Positions 1 through 9,534 of a DNA stretch of 33,986 nucleotides are shown here, piece by piece; within the stretch, counting starts at the first letter, position 1; each line of letters begins with the position of its first letter. The DNA is from Terriglobales bacterium (GTDB lineage: Bacteria; Acidobacteriota; Terriglobia; Terriglobales; Acidobacteriaceae), in contig JASHSL010000205.1 of the NCBI GenBank assembly GCA_030040855.1, positions 1-33,986 of the forward strand. Reading direction: 5' to 3'. Under the pieces are notes generated by a model. The model searched no databases. It had not been told where the DNA came from and saw only the letters and a program-made list of their open reading frames with translations. Position numbers and translations under genes: made by a program.

Positions 1-1
1 C

Positions 2-1549
2 GAGCGCGTCCAGGGCTGGCTGCCCTTGAATCCGCAGAAATTTGGAGCAGTCAGTCCGGCTGCTATGGCCTTCAATACCGCCGCGTCCTTTACCACGAAC
101 ACGAACTGGCAGAACTATTTCGGGGAAGCGACGATGAGCTATTTCACGCAGATGGCGGGGCTGGCGTATCACAACTTCGTTTCCGCTGGGACCGGAATCG
201 CGCTCGCCATCGCATTCATTCGCGGCATCGCTCGCCGTCAGACCAAGACCATCGGCAACTTCTGGGTGGACCTGGTGCGCAGTTGTCTCTGGGTGCTCTT
301 GCCCTTCTGTGTGGTCGGATCCTTGCTCCTGGTTTCGCAAGGCGTGGTGCAGAATCTCCGAGCTTACGACCGAGCTTCCCTGCTCGAGCCGATGCAGGCG
401 CCAAAGCTCGGCCCGGACGGTAACCCCGTGCTCGGGCCCGACGGCAAACCCCTCATGGCGACGGTGGCCGAGCAGACTATCGCCCAGGGGCCGGTGGCAT
501 CGCAGGAGATTATCAAAGAATGGGGAACCAATGGCGGCGGATTTTTCAACGCGAATAGCGCCCATCCCTACGAGAACCCGACTCCGCTGTCCAACCTCAT
601 CGAACTGTTCGCCATTTTCGCCGTATCGGCGGGTCTCACCTACACCCTCGGCCGCATGACCGGTTCCCAGGCGCATGGCTGGGCGGTTTGGGCTGCCATG
701 GCGATTTTGTTTCTCGCCGGAGTGACGGTGACCTACTGGGCGGAGTCTCGCGGAAACCCGCTTTTGGCCGGTGCCGATCAGCGCGTGAGTGCGCTCCAGT
801 CCGGGGGCAACATGGAGGGCAAGGAGGTTCGTTTTGGAATCGCCAATTCCGCCCTTTTTGCCACGGTAACCACGGCTGCGAGTTGTGGCGCCATCAACGG
901 CTGGCATGACTCCTTCACGCCCCTCGGTGGCATGATCCCGCTCGTCAACATCATGCTGAGCGAGGTGATCTTTGGCGGGGTGGGCGCCGGCATGTACGGA
1001 ATGCTGATCTACGTGGTTTTGGCGGTGTTCATCGCCGGGCTCATGGTCGGTCGCACGCCGGAGTACTTGGGAAAGAAGATTGAGGCGTATGACGTCAAAA
1101 TGGCCATGTTGGTCGCCTTGATCTTTCCCCTGGTGATCCTCACCCTGTCCGGGCTTTCCGCGGTCAAGCCCTTCGGCACATCGAGCATCTTGAATCCCGG
1201 GCCCCACGGCTTGACCGAGATCATCTACGCCTTCACCTCGCAAGCCGGCAACAACGGTTCTGCCTTTGCCGGGCTGAATGGGAACACCCTTTGGTACAAC
1301 TTCTCCGGCGGTCTGACCATGTTGATCGGGCGCTTCTGGATGATCATCCCAATGCTGGCCATCGCCGGAAACCTTGCGGGAAAGAAGTATGTTCCACCTT
1401 CTCTCGGCACGTTTCCCGTGACCACACCGCTTTTTACCGTGCTTCTGATCAGCGTGATTTTGATCGTGGGAGCGCTGACGTTTTTTCCGGCGCTCAGTCT
1501 CGGTCCCATCCTCGAGCACCTGCTGCTCGCGGCGGGCAAGACGTTCTGA
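2..1549 (+). CDS. kdpA: Potassium-transporting ATPase subunit KdpA (5' end lies outside the window)
   Basis: Open frame continues to the left edge ([42 protein letters not shown]). KdpA motifs [42 protein letters not shown] and [13 protein letters not shown]. kdpB follows directly. Confidence 0.97.
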   Translation, partial: ERVQGWLPLNPQKFGAVSPAAMAFNTAASFTTNTNWQNYFGEATMSYFTQMAGLAYHNFVSAGTGIALAIAFIRGIARRQTKTIGNFWVDLVRSCLWVLLPFCVVGSLLLVSQGVVQNLRAYDRASLLEPMQAPKLGPDGNPVLGPDGKPLMATVAEQTIAQGPVASQEIIKEWGTNGGGFFNANSAHPYENPTPLSNLIELFAIFAVSAGLTYTLGRMTGSQAHGWAVWAAMAILFLAGVTVTYWAESRGNPLLAGADQRVSALQSGGNMEGKEVRFGIANSALFATVTTAASCGAINGWHDSFTPLGGMIPLVNIMLSEVIFGGVGAGMYGMLIYVVLAVFIAGLMVGRTPEYLGKKIEAYDVKMAMLVALIFPLVILTLSGLSAVKPFGTSSILNPGPHGLTEIIYAFTSQAGNNGSAFAGLNGNTLWYNFSGGLTMLIGRFWMIIPMLAIAGNLAGKKYVPPSLGTFPVTTPLFTVLLISVILIVGALTFFPALSLGPILEHLLLAAGKTF

Positions 1550-1558
1550 GGAGCCTGT

Positions 1559-3589
1559 ATGGCAAAGAAGACAAGAGCGATTTGGGAATGGAAGATTGTG
1601 CGGCGCGCCGTGTTGGACGCAGCTCTCAAGCTCAATCCGCGCACCATGATGGGCAACCCGGTCATGTTTGTGGTCGAGATCGGCAGCGTCATTACCACCG
1701 TGCTGCTTTTCAAAAGGGGACCGGAATTTAGCTTTAACCTGCAAATCACGCTGTGGCTGTGGTTCACCGTGCTGTTTGCGAACTTTGCCGAGGCCATGGC
1801 GGAAGGACGCGGCAAGGCCCAGGCCGACACGTTGCGCAAGGCGCGGTCAGAAACCATTGCCAATCGGCTGAGCGAAGGCGACGGCAAGGTGGAGAAAGTG
1901 CCGAGCTCGAAGTTGCGGGCGGGCGATTTGGTTTTCGTATCCGCGGGCGAGTTCGTTCCTTCCGATGGCGAGATCGTCGAAGGTGTCGCCTCGGTCGATG
2001 AGTCCTGCATTACCGGCGAATCCGCCCCGGTGATTCGCGAGGCCGGAGGGGACCGTTCGGCGGTGACCGGGGGTACGCGCGTCCTCTCCGACCAGATCAA
2101 AGTGAGAATTACCTCAAACCCGGGGGAGACCTTTCTCGACCGCATGATCGCCCTGGTGGAAGGTGCGGAGCGACAGAAGACTCCGAATGAAATCGCACTG
2201 AACATTCTGCTGGCGGGCCTGACCATCATCTTCCTGCTGGCCGTGGTCACCTTGCAGCCCTTTGCCATCTACTCCGGTTCGCCACAGACGGTTTTCGTTC
2301 TGGTCTCCCTGCTGGTTTGCCTCATTCCCACGACCATCGGAGGATTGCTTTCGGCCATCGGGATTGCCGGCATGGACCGTCTGGTGCAGCACAATGTGCT
2401 TGCCATGTCGGGCCGCGCGGTTGAGGCAGCAGGAGATGTGAACACGCTGTTATTGGACAAGACCGGTACGATCACCCTGGGCAATCGGCAGGCGTCGCGC
2501 CTTATTCCTGCGCCGGGCGTGGGCGAGCAGGAGCTCGCCGACGCAGCCCAGCTGTCCTCCCTGGCCGATGAGACCCCGGAGGGGCGCTCCATCGTTGTCC
2601 TGGCCAAGGAAAAGTACGGCTTGCGTGGGCGTGAACTTTCCTCCCATGAGGCACACTTCGTGCCCTTTACGGCGCAAACGCGCATGTCCGGTGTCGACCT
2701 GAACGGATTCGAGATCCGCAAGGGTGCGGCCGACGCCGTGCAAGCTTACCTGTTCCAGCATGGTCGCGACGTCCCTGGCGAGGTTAAGGCCGCTGTGGAA
2801 CAGATCGCACGTTCGGGAGGCACGCCTCTGGTGGTGGCGGAGAAAAGCCGCGGCGCGCTGGGGGTGATCGAACTGAAGGATGTTGTCAAAGGTGGAATCC
2901 GCGAACGCTTCGACCAATTGCGGGCCATGGGCATCAAGACGGTCATGATCACCGGGGATAACCCGCTCACGGCGGCCGCGATCGCGCGCGAAGCCGGAGT
3001 CGATGACTTTCTGGCCCAGGCCACTCCCAAGGACAAGATGGACTTGATCAAAAAGGAGCAGGCCGACGGCAAGCTGGTGGCCATGACCGGCGACGGCACC
3101 AATGATGCGCCGGCGCTCGCCCAGGCCGATGTGGGCGTGGCCATGAACACCGGGACGCAGGCTGCCAAGGAAGCCGGCAACATGGTGGATCTGGACTCGA
3201 ATCCTACGAAGCTGATTGAGGTGGTTCGCATCGGCAAGCAATTGCTGATGACGCGCGGATCGTTGACCACCTTTTCGATTGCCAACGACGTGGCCAAATA
3301 CTTCGCGATCATCCCGGCCATGTTTGCCGGGACCTTTCCCGTCTTGAATGCGCTCAACATCATGCGCCTCAAGACCCCGGAATCGGCTGTGCTTTCCGCA
3401 GTCATCTTTAATGCGATCATTATCATTGCCTTGATCCCGCTGGCCCTGCGTGGCGTCAAGTATCGTCCCATGGGTGCCGCCGCGCTCCTGCGCAACAATC
3501 TGTGGATCTACGGCGCAGGCGGCATCGTCATCCCGTTTGTCGGGATCAAGCTGATCGATATGCTCATCACCGGCATCGGCCTGGCCTGA
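1559..3589 (+). CDS. kdpB: Potassium-transporting P-type ATPase subunit KdpB
   Basis: 676 aa. P-type ATPase motifs [26 protein letters not shown] and [48 protein letters not shown]. Starts 9 bp after kdpA. Confidence 0.98.
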   Translation: MAKKTRAIWEWKIVRRAVLDAALKLNPRTMMGNPVMFVVEIGSVITTVLLFKRGPEFSFNLQITLWLWFTVLFANFAEAMAEGRGKAQADTLRKARSETIANRLSEGDGKVEKVPSSKLRAGDLVFVSAGEFVPSDGEIVEGVASVDESCITGESAPVIREAGGDRSAVTGGTRVLSDQIKVRITSNPGETFLDRMIALVEGAERQKTPNEIALNILLAGLTIIFLLAVVTLQPFAIYSGSPQTVFVLVSLLVCLIPTTIGGLLSAIGIAGMDRLVQHNVLAMSGRAVEAAGDVNTLLLDKTGTITLGNRQASRLIPAPGVGEQELADAAQLSSLADETPEGRSIVVLAKEKYGLRGRELSSHEAHFVPFTAQTRMSGVDLNGFEIRKGAADAVQAYLFQHGRDVPGEVKAAVEQIARSGGTPLVVAEKSRGALGVIELKDVVKGGIRERFDQLRAMGIKTVMITGDNPLTAAAIAREAGVDDFLAQATPKDKMDLIKKEQADGKLVAMTGDGTNDAPALAQADVGVAMNTGTQAAKEAGNMVDLDSNPTKLIEVVRIGKQLLMTRGSLTTFSIANDVAKYFAIIPAMFAGTFPVLNALNIMRLKTPESAVLSAVIFNAIIIIALIPLALRGVKYRPMGAAALLRNNLWIYGAGGIVIPFVGIKLIDMLITGIGLA

Positions 3590-3600
3590 AGGAGCCGACC

Positions 3601-4191
3601 ATGAAGAAAAATCTTGTCACCGCAATCCTGATGACCCTTGCCACCACGATCCTGCTCGGGATCATTTATCCGCTGGTCGTGACCGGTATCGCCCAGGTTC
3701 TGTTCAGGGAGAAGGCGAACGGGCAACTCATCGAGGTCAACGGAAAAATCGTCGGGTCTCGCATCATTGGACAGGCCTTCTCCGCGCCCGGCTATTTCCA
3801 CCCCCGCCTGTCGATTGCAGGCAACGGATATGACGCGACCAGTTCGAATGGTTCGCAATTGGGACCCACCAATCAGAAACTCATCGATCGGGTGAAGAAC
3901 GACACCGCCGCCGCCCAGGCCGAAAACCCCGGTACTCCGGTCCCTGTTGATTTGGTCACTGCTTCGGCTTCCGGTCTTGATCCCCACATTACGCCGGCAT
4001 CGGCCGCCTTCCAGAGGCCGCGGGTGGCGAAGGCACGCGGAATCAGCGAGGAGCAACTGCGGCAGTTGGTGGCCAAACACACGGAGGGTCGCCAGTGGGG
4101 ATTCCTGGGAGAGCCACGAGTCAATATCCTCGAATTAAACCTCGATCTGGATCGACAGTTTCCACTATCGAAGCAGGCCAAGGCGGAGTAA
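3601..4191 (+). CDS. kdpC: Potassium-transporting ATPase subunit KdpC
   Basis: [73 protein letters not shown]. The ORF track starts too early at 3502; ATG at 3601 follows an aaggag-like site. Confidence 0.97.
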   Translation: MKKNLVTAILMTLATTILLGIIYPLVVTGIAQVLFREKANGQLIEVNGKIVGSRIIGQAFSAPGYFHPRLSIAGNGYDATSSNGSQLGPTNQKLIDRVKNDTAAAQAENPGTPVPVDLVTASASGLDPHITPASAAFQRPRVAKARGISEEQLRQLVAKHTEGRQWGFLGEPRVNILELNLDLDRQFPLSKQAKAE

Positions 4192-4501
4192 AGTCCGGCT
4201 GATCGGAGCTGGCCCGCGCAGCTTGATGGGATGAGCGGAAATCGAGGCCCGGCGACCGTATGCAATCGTCCTTGTCATCATTATTAGGAGCGTTCTCGAT
4301 TTTAGAAACATCGCCCGCCCCTGGTCGATGGCAGGCTGGGTAACGCTTCAAGCTGTTCTCGACATCCTTAGAACCCTGGGTTGTTAGGTCTCCAAGACAG
4401 GCGCCAAGGTTTAGCAACGGGAGATCTTCATTCTTACTATGCGAAGGCATGACGCAGGTGTAATGTGGTTGCCGCTGCGGAAGCAGACAAAGGAGGTTGC
4501 G

Positions 4502-6280
4502 ATGAATCCTCAGACCACCAGCCAGCACAAGCCAGCGAGGAGCGCCACGCTCACCTTAATCGGCGCGCTTGTTGTTGCCTTTCCCCTGCTCGGGCAGGAG
4601 GCGAGTAGCCCAAGCCAAACCGTGCCGCCCGAGGTCATGAGACAACTCGAGGCTTTGACCAAGCGGGTGGAGATCCTCGAAAGGGAGTTGAGCAAGCACG
4701 AGGCTACCGAGCAACCGAGTGTCGCGGTGCCCTCCGCAAAAGGCACCGTACCACCGCAGACGCTCGTGCCAGCCCAGGCAGCTGCAGCGCCTACGGTGGC
4801 GCCTCCGCCGACCCAGTCCTTGGCCGCCCCTCCGGCAAAAAAAGAGAAGATCGCGCCTTTTTCGGATTGGGACTGGACCTGGCTGAATGGTAACCCCCGA
4901 AATAAGGAGACAGCCTTTGACTCGAAATTTTTCACCCCCGAAATCCGGGCTGATGTTACCTACAACTATGACTTCAACAAGCCGGTCGATAATTCCATCG
5001 GCGGGTCGAGCGAGATGTTTCGCGCCAATGAAATCCAGCTCGAGCAACTGGGCGTCGGCGGCGACTTCCACTTCGACCATGTTCGCGCCCGCCTCATGAC
5101 TCAGTTCGGCATGTACTCGGAAACAACGCCACGCAATGACGCCAGCCCGGGCAAGGGTCAGTGGGATCTCGACACTGCTTATCGCTATCTGGCGGAGGCC
5201 TATGGCGGCTACCATATCGATGCCCTGAACGGAATCAACATCGACGCCGGAATTTTCATGTCGTACATCGGCCTGTTCAGCTACTACAACTTCGACAACT
5301 GGGCCTATCAACCATCCTATGTTTCTTCCAACACACCTTGGTTTTTCAATGGATTGCGAATACAGATATTCCCCAATCCACACCTAAAGATCGAACCGTG
5401 GTTCATCAATGGCTGGCAATCGTATGGCTCAGCCAATTCGAGGAAGGGATTGGGTGGGCAAATCAAGTGGACCCCGGCGCCGTGGGTCAACATCATCTCC
5501 AACAATTACGGCCTGGGACACGACGATTTGTACGTGCCGAACCGGCAGCGCATCCACACTGACGACAGCATTGAGATTAAATACTTCGACAAACCGGCAA
5601 ACCGCTTGGACAAGATGGCGTTTTCCCTGACCGGCGATATGGGTTGCGAATTCGGTCCTAGTACAACCACATCGACAGGCTTATATGTACAAGGCGTGGG
5701 CTGTCACGGTGACACCAAGGACCGGAATTCGATTGGAGGGGACTATTTTGGGCCGGGCATCAACCCTAAGCAGAGCTTTCTCGGGTTCATGATTTACAAC
5801 CGAGCGTGGTTCAAGAGGGATACATACGCGGTTACGCTCGGCGGAGGGCGGATTAACAATCCCGGACGCTATCTTGTCCTGATCCCGCCCATCAATGGTG
5901 AAACTGCCCCGTCGGCAGCCATCAACTCACCCTACTTTACGGAAAATCCTTCCGACCCCTTCAAGGCCTGGGATTCTTCGGTCACGTTTGATTACATGCC
6001 CCGCCAATGGCTCACCTTCCGCTGGGAATACGACTATCGCCACGCCAGCGTTCCCTATTGGACCGGCCACGAAGGCATCACCCCTCCCGGTCCCGGCGGA
6101 GTTCCTTACACGAACAACGGATATCCCGAATACTTCGCCTGCAACAATGGAAATTCCTCCATGCAGCTGACGCTAGGCGCCGCGCAGGCCACTTGCGGGG
6201 GGCAGGGCAGCCGTGTATGGTTTCCCGATTTGCGCCGCGACGAGTCATTCATCGACCTCGACATCCTGGTCAAGTTCTGA
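4502..6280 (+). CDS. Outer-membrane beta-barrel porin (BBP2-like)
   Basis: Signal peptide (ARSATLTLIGALVVAFPLLGQEA), coiled-coil-like stretch MRQLEALTKRVEILERELSK, Pro/Ala linker, then aromatic-rich beta-barrel-like sequence. Ends ...SFIDLDILVKF with a C-terminal Phe. SD aaaggagg lies just upstream of ATG 4502. Confidence 0.8.
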   Translation: MNPQTTSQHKPARSATLTLIGALVVAFPLLGQEASSPSQTVPPEVMRQLEALTKRVEILERELSKHEATEQPSVAVPSAKGTVPPQTLVPAQAAAAPTVAPPPTQSLAAPPAKKEKIAPFSDWDWTWLNGNPRNKETAFDSKFFTPEIRADVTYNYDFNKPVDNSIGGSSEMFRANEIQLEQLGVGGDFHFDHVRARLMTQFGMYSETTPRNDASPGKGQWDLDTAYRYLAEAYGGYHIDALNGINIDAGIFMSYIGLFSYYNFDNWAYQPSYVSSNTPWFFNGLRIQIFPNPHLKIEPWFINGWQSYGSANSRKGLGGQIKWTPAPWVNIISNNYGLGHDDLYVPNRQRIHTDDSIEIKYFDKPANRLDKMAFSLTGDMGCEFGPSTTTSTGLYVQGVGCHGDTKDRNSIGGDYFGPGINPKQSFLGFMIYNRAWFKRDTYAVTLGGGRINNPGRYLVLIPPINGETAPSAAINSPYFTENPSDPFKAWDSSVTFDYMPRQWLTFRWEYDYRHASVPYWTGHEGITPPGPGGVPYTNNGYPEYFACNNGNSSMQLTLGAAQATCGGQGSRVWFPDLRRDESFIDLDILVKF

Positions 6281-6295
6281 GCCGTTCCTAGAACC

Positions 6296-6331
6296 GTGAC
6301 ATTTTATGTCACATACGTAACTTTATGTTAC
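6296..6331. promoter_or_regulatory. Two adjacent palindromes, operator-like
   Basis: GTGACAT-TTT-ATGTCAC (6296-6312) and GTAAC-TTTAT-GTTAC (6317-6331). Centres are 20 bp apart, ending about 44 bp upstream of ATG 6375. Confidence 0.4.
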
Positions 6332-6374
6332 TGCGCCGGGCGCTCGCGGTCAGCCTCTGTACGGAGGAAGTGGA

Positions 6375-6648
6375 ATGACCCTTGGGAACAGACTCTTCAC
6401 CCGAATGCTGCTTGCGTGCGCTCTGTGCGCCGGTGATCACCTCCGGGTGCGCTCACCCTCATTATTATCGCGTGTATGATCCATACTACAGCGATTACCA
6501 CGTTTGGACTCCCGACGAGGATGCCTATTATCGCCAGGGGCTCAACGAGCGACACTATGAGTATCGCGAGTTCTCCAAGCTGAACCCGGACGAGCGGCAG
6601 AGAGACTACTGGAATTGGCGCCACCACCACGACCAGGACCACGGCTAG
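6375..6648 (+). pseudogene. Small Tyr/His-rich lipoprotein interrupted by an apparent 1-nt frameshift
   Basis: Frame from ATG 6375 (SD acggagga) gives MTLGNRLFTRMLLACALCA. Dropping one G near 6433 joins it to VITSGCAHPHYYRVYDPYYSDYHVWTPDEDAYYRQGLNERHYEYREFSKLNPDERQRDYWNWRHHHDQDHG, which restores a lipobox. Confidence 0.6.
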
Positions 6649-6933
6649 CGAATTAGGGAGCGGGGAATTGGAACGGTCCGCAGCTGGCGTATCCATTCGT
6701 ACCTCGCCCTGGGCTCGGTTCATCCACGTGCCACAACGGCTCGCCTCCATGCGATGACACCCGCTGCACCATCCATCCTCGATTGAACCCTTGCCAATCT
6801 TGCGACAGGTCGAATCGCGACTTTTGTGCTGGTTTGGTGTTCATACAAGCAGGCGTACGGGTGATCAGAGTTGCTCTGAAAGCCTTGCGCTACGTTCAGG
6901 TTCCGTGGGATTGGGAGTCTGAAGGGGGGCTAC

Positions 6934-7371
6934 ATGCGATATTTACGGCATCTGGCTTTATTGAGTGTCCTTATTCTGCCGGCGGTTTCGGCTCACGCAG
7001 GGGTTGCCTTTGGGGTCGCGGTAGGCCCCGGATATGTCGGTCCTCCGCCGGTGTGCGCGTATGGCTATTATGGCTATTATCCCTACGCCTGCGCGCCCTA
7101 CGGCTACTACGGTCCGCAATGGTTCGTGGGAGGCGTCTTTATCGGTGCTGGTCCGTGGTACCACGGCTATTATGGACCCGGTTTCTATCGACCGAGCTTG
7201 TATGCCCGTGGCTGGTACGGCCCGGGTTACGGTCGCGGGTTCTACGGGCGTCCTGGCTATCCAGCCTACGGCCGCGGCGGATACGCTTACCATGGCGCCG
7301 CCCCGCACGGGCCGGTGGGTGGGGCCTTCCGCGGTGGCGCTGGTGGTTTCCACGGCGGCGGGCATCGCTAA
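6934..7371 (+). CDS. Secreted Gly/Tyr/Pro-rich low-complexity protein
   Basis: Signal peptide MRYLRHLALLSVLILPAVSAHA, then GYYGYYP/YGYYGP/GFYGRPGYPAYGRGGYAYHG repeats ending GGAFRGGAGGFHGGGHR. Confidence 0.75.
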   Translation: MRYLRHLALLSVLILPAVSAHAGVAFGVAVGPGYVGPPPVCAYGYYGYYPYACAPYGYYGPQWFVGGVFIGAGPWYHGYYGPGFYRPSLYARGWYGPGYGRGFYGRPGYPAYGRGGYAYHGAAPHGPVGGAFRGGAGGFHGGGHR

Positions 7372-7661
7372 CTGCCGCGCGATGCCTGAGTGATTCTCTC
7401 CATGCGAGTGGGCCGATTCCAGGGTAGGGCGGCCCGCTCACCTTTCTCAAGAGATCAAACCTTCTCGAATAGACAACTATGATCGCCGATAAGCGGCGCG
7501 GTCCAAGGTGAGATTTGTGGTTCGCGTGCTGGCGAATCGGCACCCTCACGCCGGTCGCGAGATCGCGAATCGCGAACCTTGCTTCGAGATTGATTGCCAT
7601 GCGCTGCTGGCGCGGGGTATCGAGGTTGAGCCCTCGCGAGTGTCGTGCCTTTTTAATCGTT

Positions 7662-7679
7662 CTGTAACCCTACTGTAAC
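7662..7679 (+). promoter_or_regulatory. Pho-box-like direct repeat
   Basis: CTGTAAC-CCTA-CTGTAAC: two 7-bp repeats at 11-bp period, upstream of a phosphoesterase gene. A weak -10-like TAGCAT starts at about 7690. Confidence 0.5.
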
Positions 7680-7774
7680 CTTTCTTTCGTAGCATACGCT
7701 CTGCTGTCAGCTTCCACACACCGGAGCATCACTCTGAGAAATTCTTTCACCGCGACTCGAAAGGAAGAGGATCT

Positions 7775-9403
7775 ATGCGTCAATGGTTGTTTCTAAGTGT
7801 TATCGCCTCCCTCGTGGCTGGACCGGTAATAAAGCCTGTGACATATGCCGCCGATGTCAAGACTGCCACGCCGATTAAACACATTGTGATTATTTTCGGG
7901 GAAAATCGCTCCTTCGACCATTATTTCGGCGTGTACCCGAACGCGCTGAACCCGAAGGGAGAGCCGCAGTTTCACGCCCTCCCCAATACGCCGACGGTCA
8001 ACGGCTTGAGCAACGGCTTGTTGAACCGGAACCCGAATCTGAACCCGCTCAACGGCACCGGCGCAGCCAATCCCTTCCGCTTCGATCGCTCGCAGGCGAA
8101 CACGGTGGATATGAATCATGGCTACACCGCCGAACAGATGGCCTTCGATGCGGGCTTGATGGATCTGTTCCCCGCGAATACTGGCTCCGCTGGTCCTCCA
8201 CCCAGCGCTCCGCCGGCCGTGGTTCTCACCAACGGCCAGGTGATGGGCTACTTTGACGGCAACACGGTTACCGCCATGTGGAACTACGCCCAACACTTCG
8301 TCCTGAACGACAATTCCTATGGCACCGACTTTGGTCCTTCCACGGTGGGTGCGATCAACCTGATCTCGGGCCAAACCAATGGTGTCGTGAAGATCACCGG
8401 CGGCACCGGGGCCCTTGTCGGCGATGGAAACGGCGGATGGACGGTGATCGGCGACCCTGATCCTTACGGCGATGTCTGCTCCGGCCCAGCTGAGCCGAAT
8501 GGGGAGGGATCCACAGTGCAGATGGGCGGCAGGAACATAGGCGACCTGCTCAACGCAGCCGGCGTCACCTGGGGCTGGTTTGCCGGAGGGTTCAACCTGT
8601 CGATCGTAAATCCGGACGGCAGCACCCAATGCGCCCGGCAGTCAACCTCTCCGATCGTGGGTACGCAGACGGATTACGTTCCCCATCACACTCCGTTCCA
8701 GTATTACGCCTCGACCGCCAATCCGACTCATATCCGTCCTACCTCGGTCCAGACGATTGGGCACCAGGGAGACGCTGCCAATCACGAGTACGACATCAAC
8801 GACTTTTTTGCGGCAGTGTCTGCCGGCAATTTCCCGGCCGTCAGCTTCCTCAAAGCCATCGCCATTCAGGATGCTCATCCTGCCAATTCCGATCCTATCG
8901 ATGAGCAGCATTTCGTCGTTCGGGTGGCAAACTTCCTGCAGGCTCAGCCGGAATGGCCCAACACGGCGCTGGTCATACTCTATGACGACTCCGATGGGTG
9001 GTACGATCACCAGTTGGGCCCGATCGTAAACACATCGGCGACGGCTGCCGATGCCCTCACAGGTCCGGGACAGTGCGGAACCGGCGCCACGGCTCTGCCC
9101 GGGGTCAATCCCGCCACCACGCACGCCCAGGGCCGCTGCGGACATGGTCCACGCCAGCCATTGCTGGTGATCTCTCCGTGGGCAAAGCACAACTTCGTGG
9201 ATAGTACGCTCACCGATCAAACCTCGGTGATTCGCTTCATCGAAGACAATTGGCTCGGTGGTCAACGGATCGGGCAAGGGTCGTATGACGCCATTGCCAA
9301 CTCCATCAGCACGATGTTCGACTTCCAACAGGTCATTAGCAACGATCTGTATCTCCTCGATGAGGAGACGGGCGAACCCGTGGGCACCGGGGGACCACTC
9401 TAA
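7775..9403 (+). CDS. Secreted phosphoesterase, acid phosphatase/phospholipase C family (AcpA-like, PF04185)
   Basis: Signal peptide, then TPIKHIVIIFGENRSFDHYFGVYPNALNP, DNSYGTDFGPSTVGAINLISGQTNG, ILYDDSDGWYDHQ, GHGPRQPLLVISPWAKHNFVDSTLTDQTSVIRFIEDNW. Confidence 0.9.
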   Translation: MRQWLFLSVIASLVAGPVIKPVTYAADVKTATPIKHIVIIFGENRSFDHYFGVYPNALNPKGEPQFHALPNTPTVNGLSNGLLNRNPNLNPLNGTGAANPFRFDRSQANTVDMNHGYTAEQMAFDAGLMDLFPANTGSAGPPPSAPPAVVLTNGQVMGYFDGNTVTAMWNYAQHFVLNDNSYGTDFGPSTVGAINLISGQTNGVVKITGGTGALVGDGNGGWTVIGDPDPYGDVCSGPAEPNGEGSTVQMGGRNIGDLLNAAGVTWGWFAGGFNLSIVNPDGSTQCARQSTSPIVGTQTDYVPHHTPFQYYASTANPTHIRPTSVQTIGHQGDAANHEYDINDFFAAVSAGNFPAVSFLKAIAIQDAHPANSDPIDEQHFVVRVANFLQAQPEWPNTALVILYDDSDGWYDHQLGPIVNTSATAADALTGPGQCGTGATALPGVNPATTHAQGRCGHGPRQPLLVISPWAKHNFVDSTLTDQTSVIRFIEDNWLGGQRIGQGSYDAIANSISTMFDFQQVISNDLYLLDEETGEPVGTGGPL

Positions 9404-9456
9404 AAAAGCTGCATCCCCTGCGGATGCCGGGATCTGGAATTACGCGTTAGCTTAAC

Positions 9457-9497
9457 GGCAAGGCATGTGCGGCGCGTCGTAGCCGCGCTGCCTTGCC
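9457..9497 (+). terminator. Long hairpin in the phosphoesterase-MCO intergenic region, possible terminator
   Basis: GGCAAGGCA (9457-9465) pairs with TGCCTTGCC (9489-9497), with an inner GCGGC/GCCGC pairing. Followed by ATTGTTATATTGTT. Confidence 0.5.
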
Positions 9498-9534
9498 ATT
9501 GTTATATTGTTAGGGTCCTTTTGGAAGGCATGGA

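Noticed and set aside
1225-2268. 347-aa minus-strand ORF over kdpA/kdpB
   Set aside because: Antisense of strongly recognised kdp genes; Ser/Arg/Pro-rich shadow ORF typical of high GC.
2450-3498. Two long minus-strand ORFs inside kdpB
   Set aside because: Shadow ORFs opposite conserved P-type ATPase motifs.
4556-5383. 275-aa minus-strand ORF inside the porin gene
   Set aside because: Overlaps a better supported gene with SD and signal peptide; no recognisable motif.
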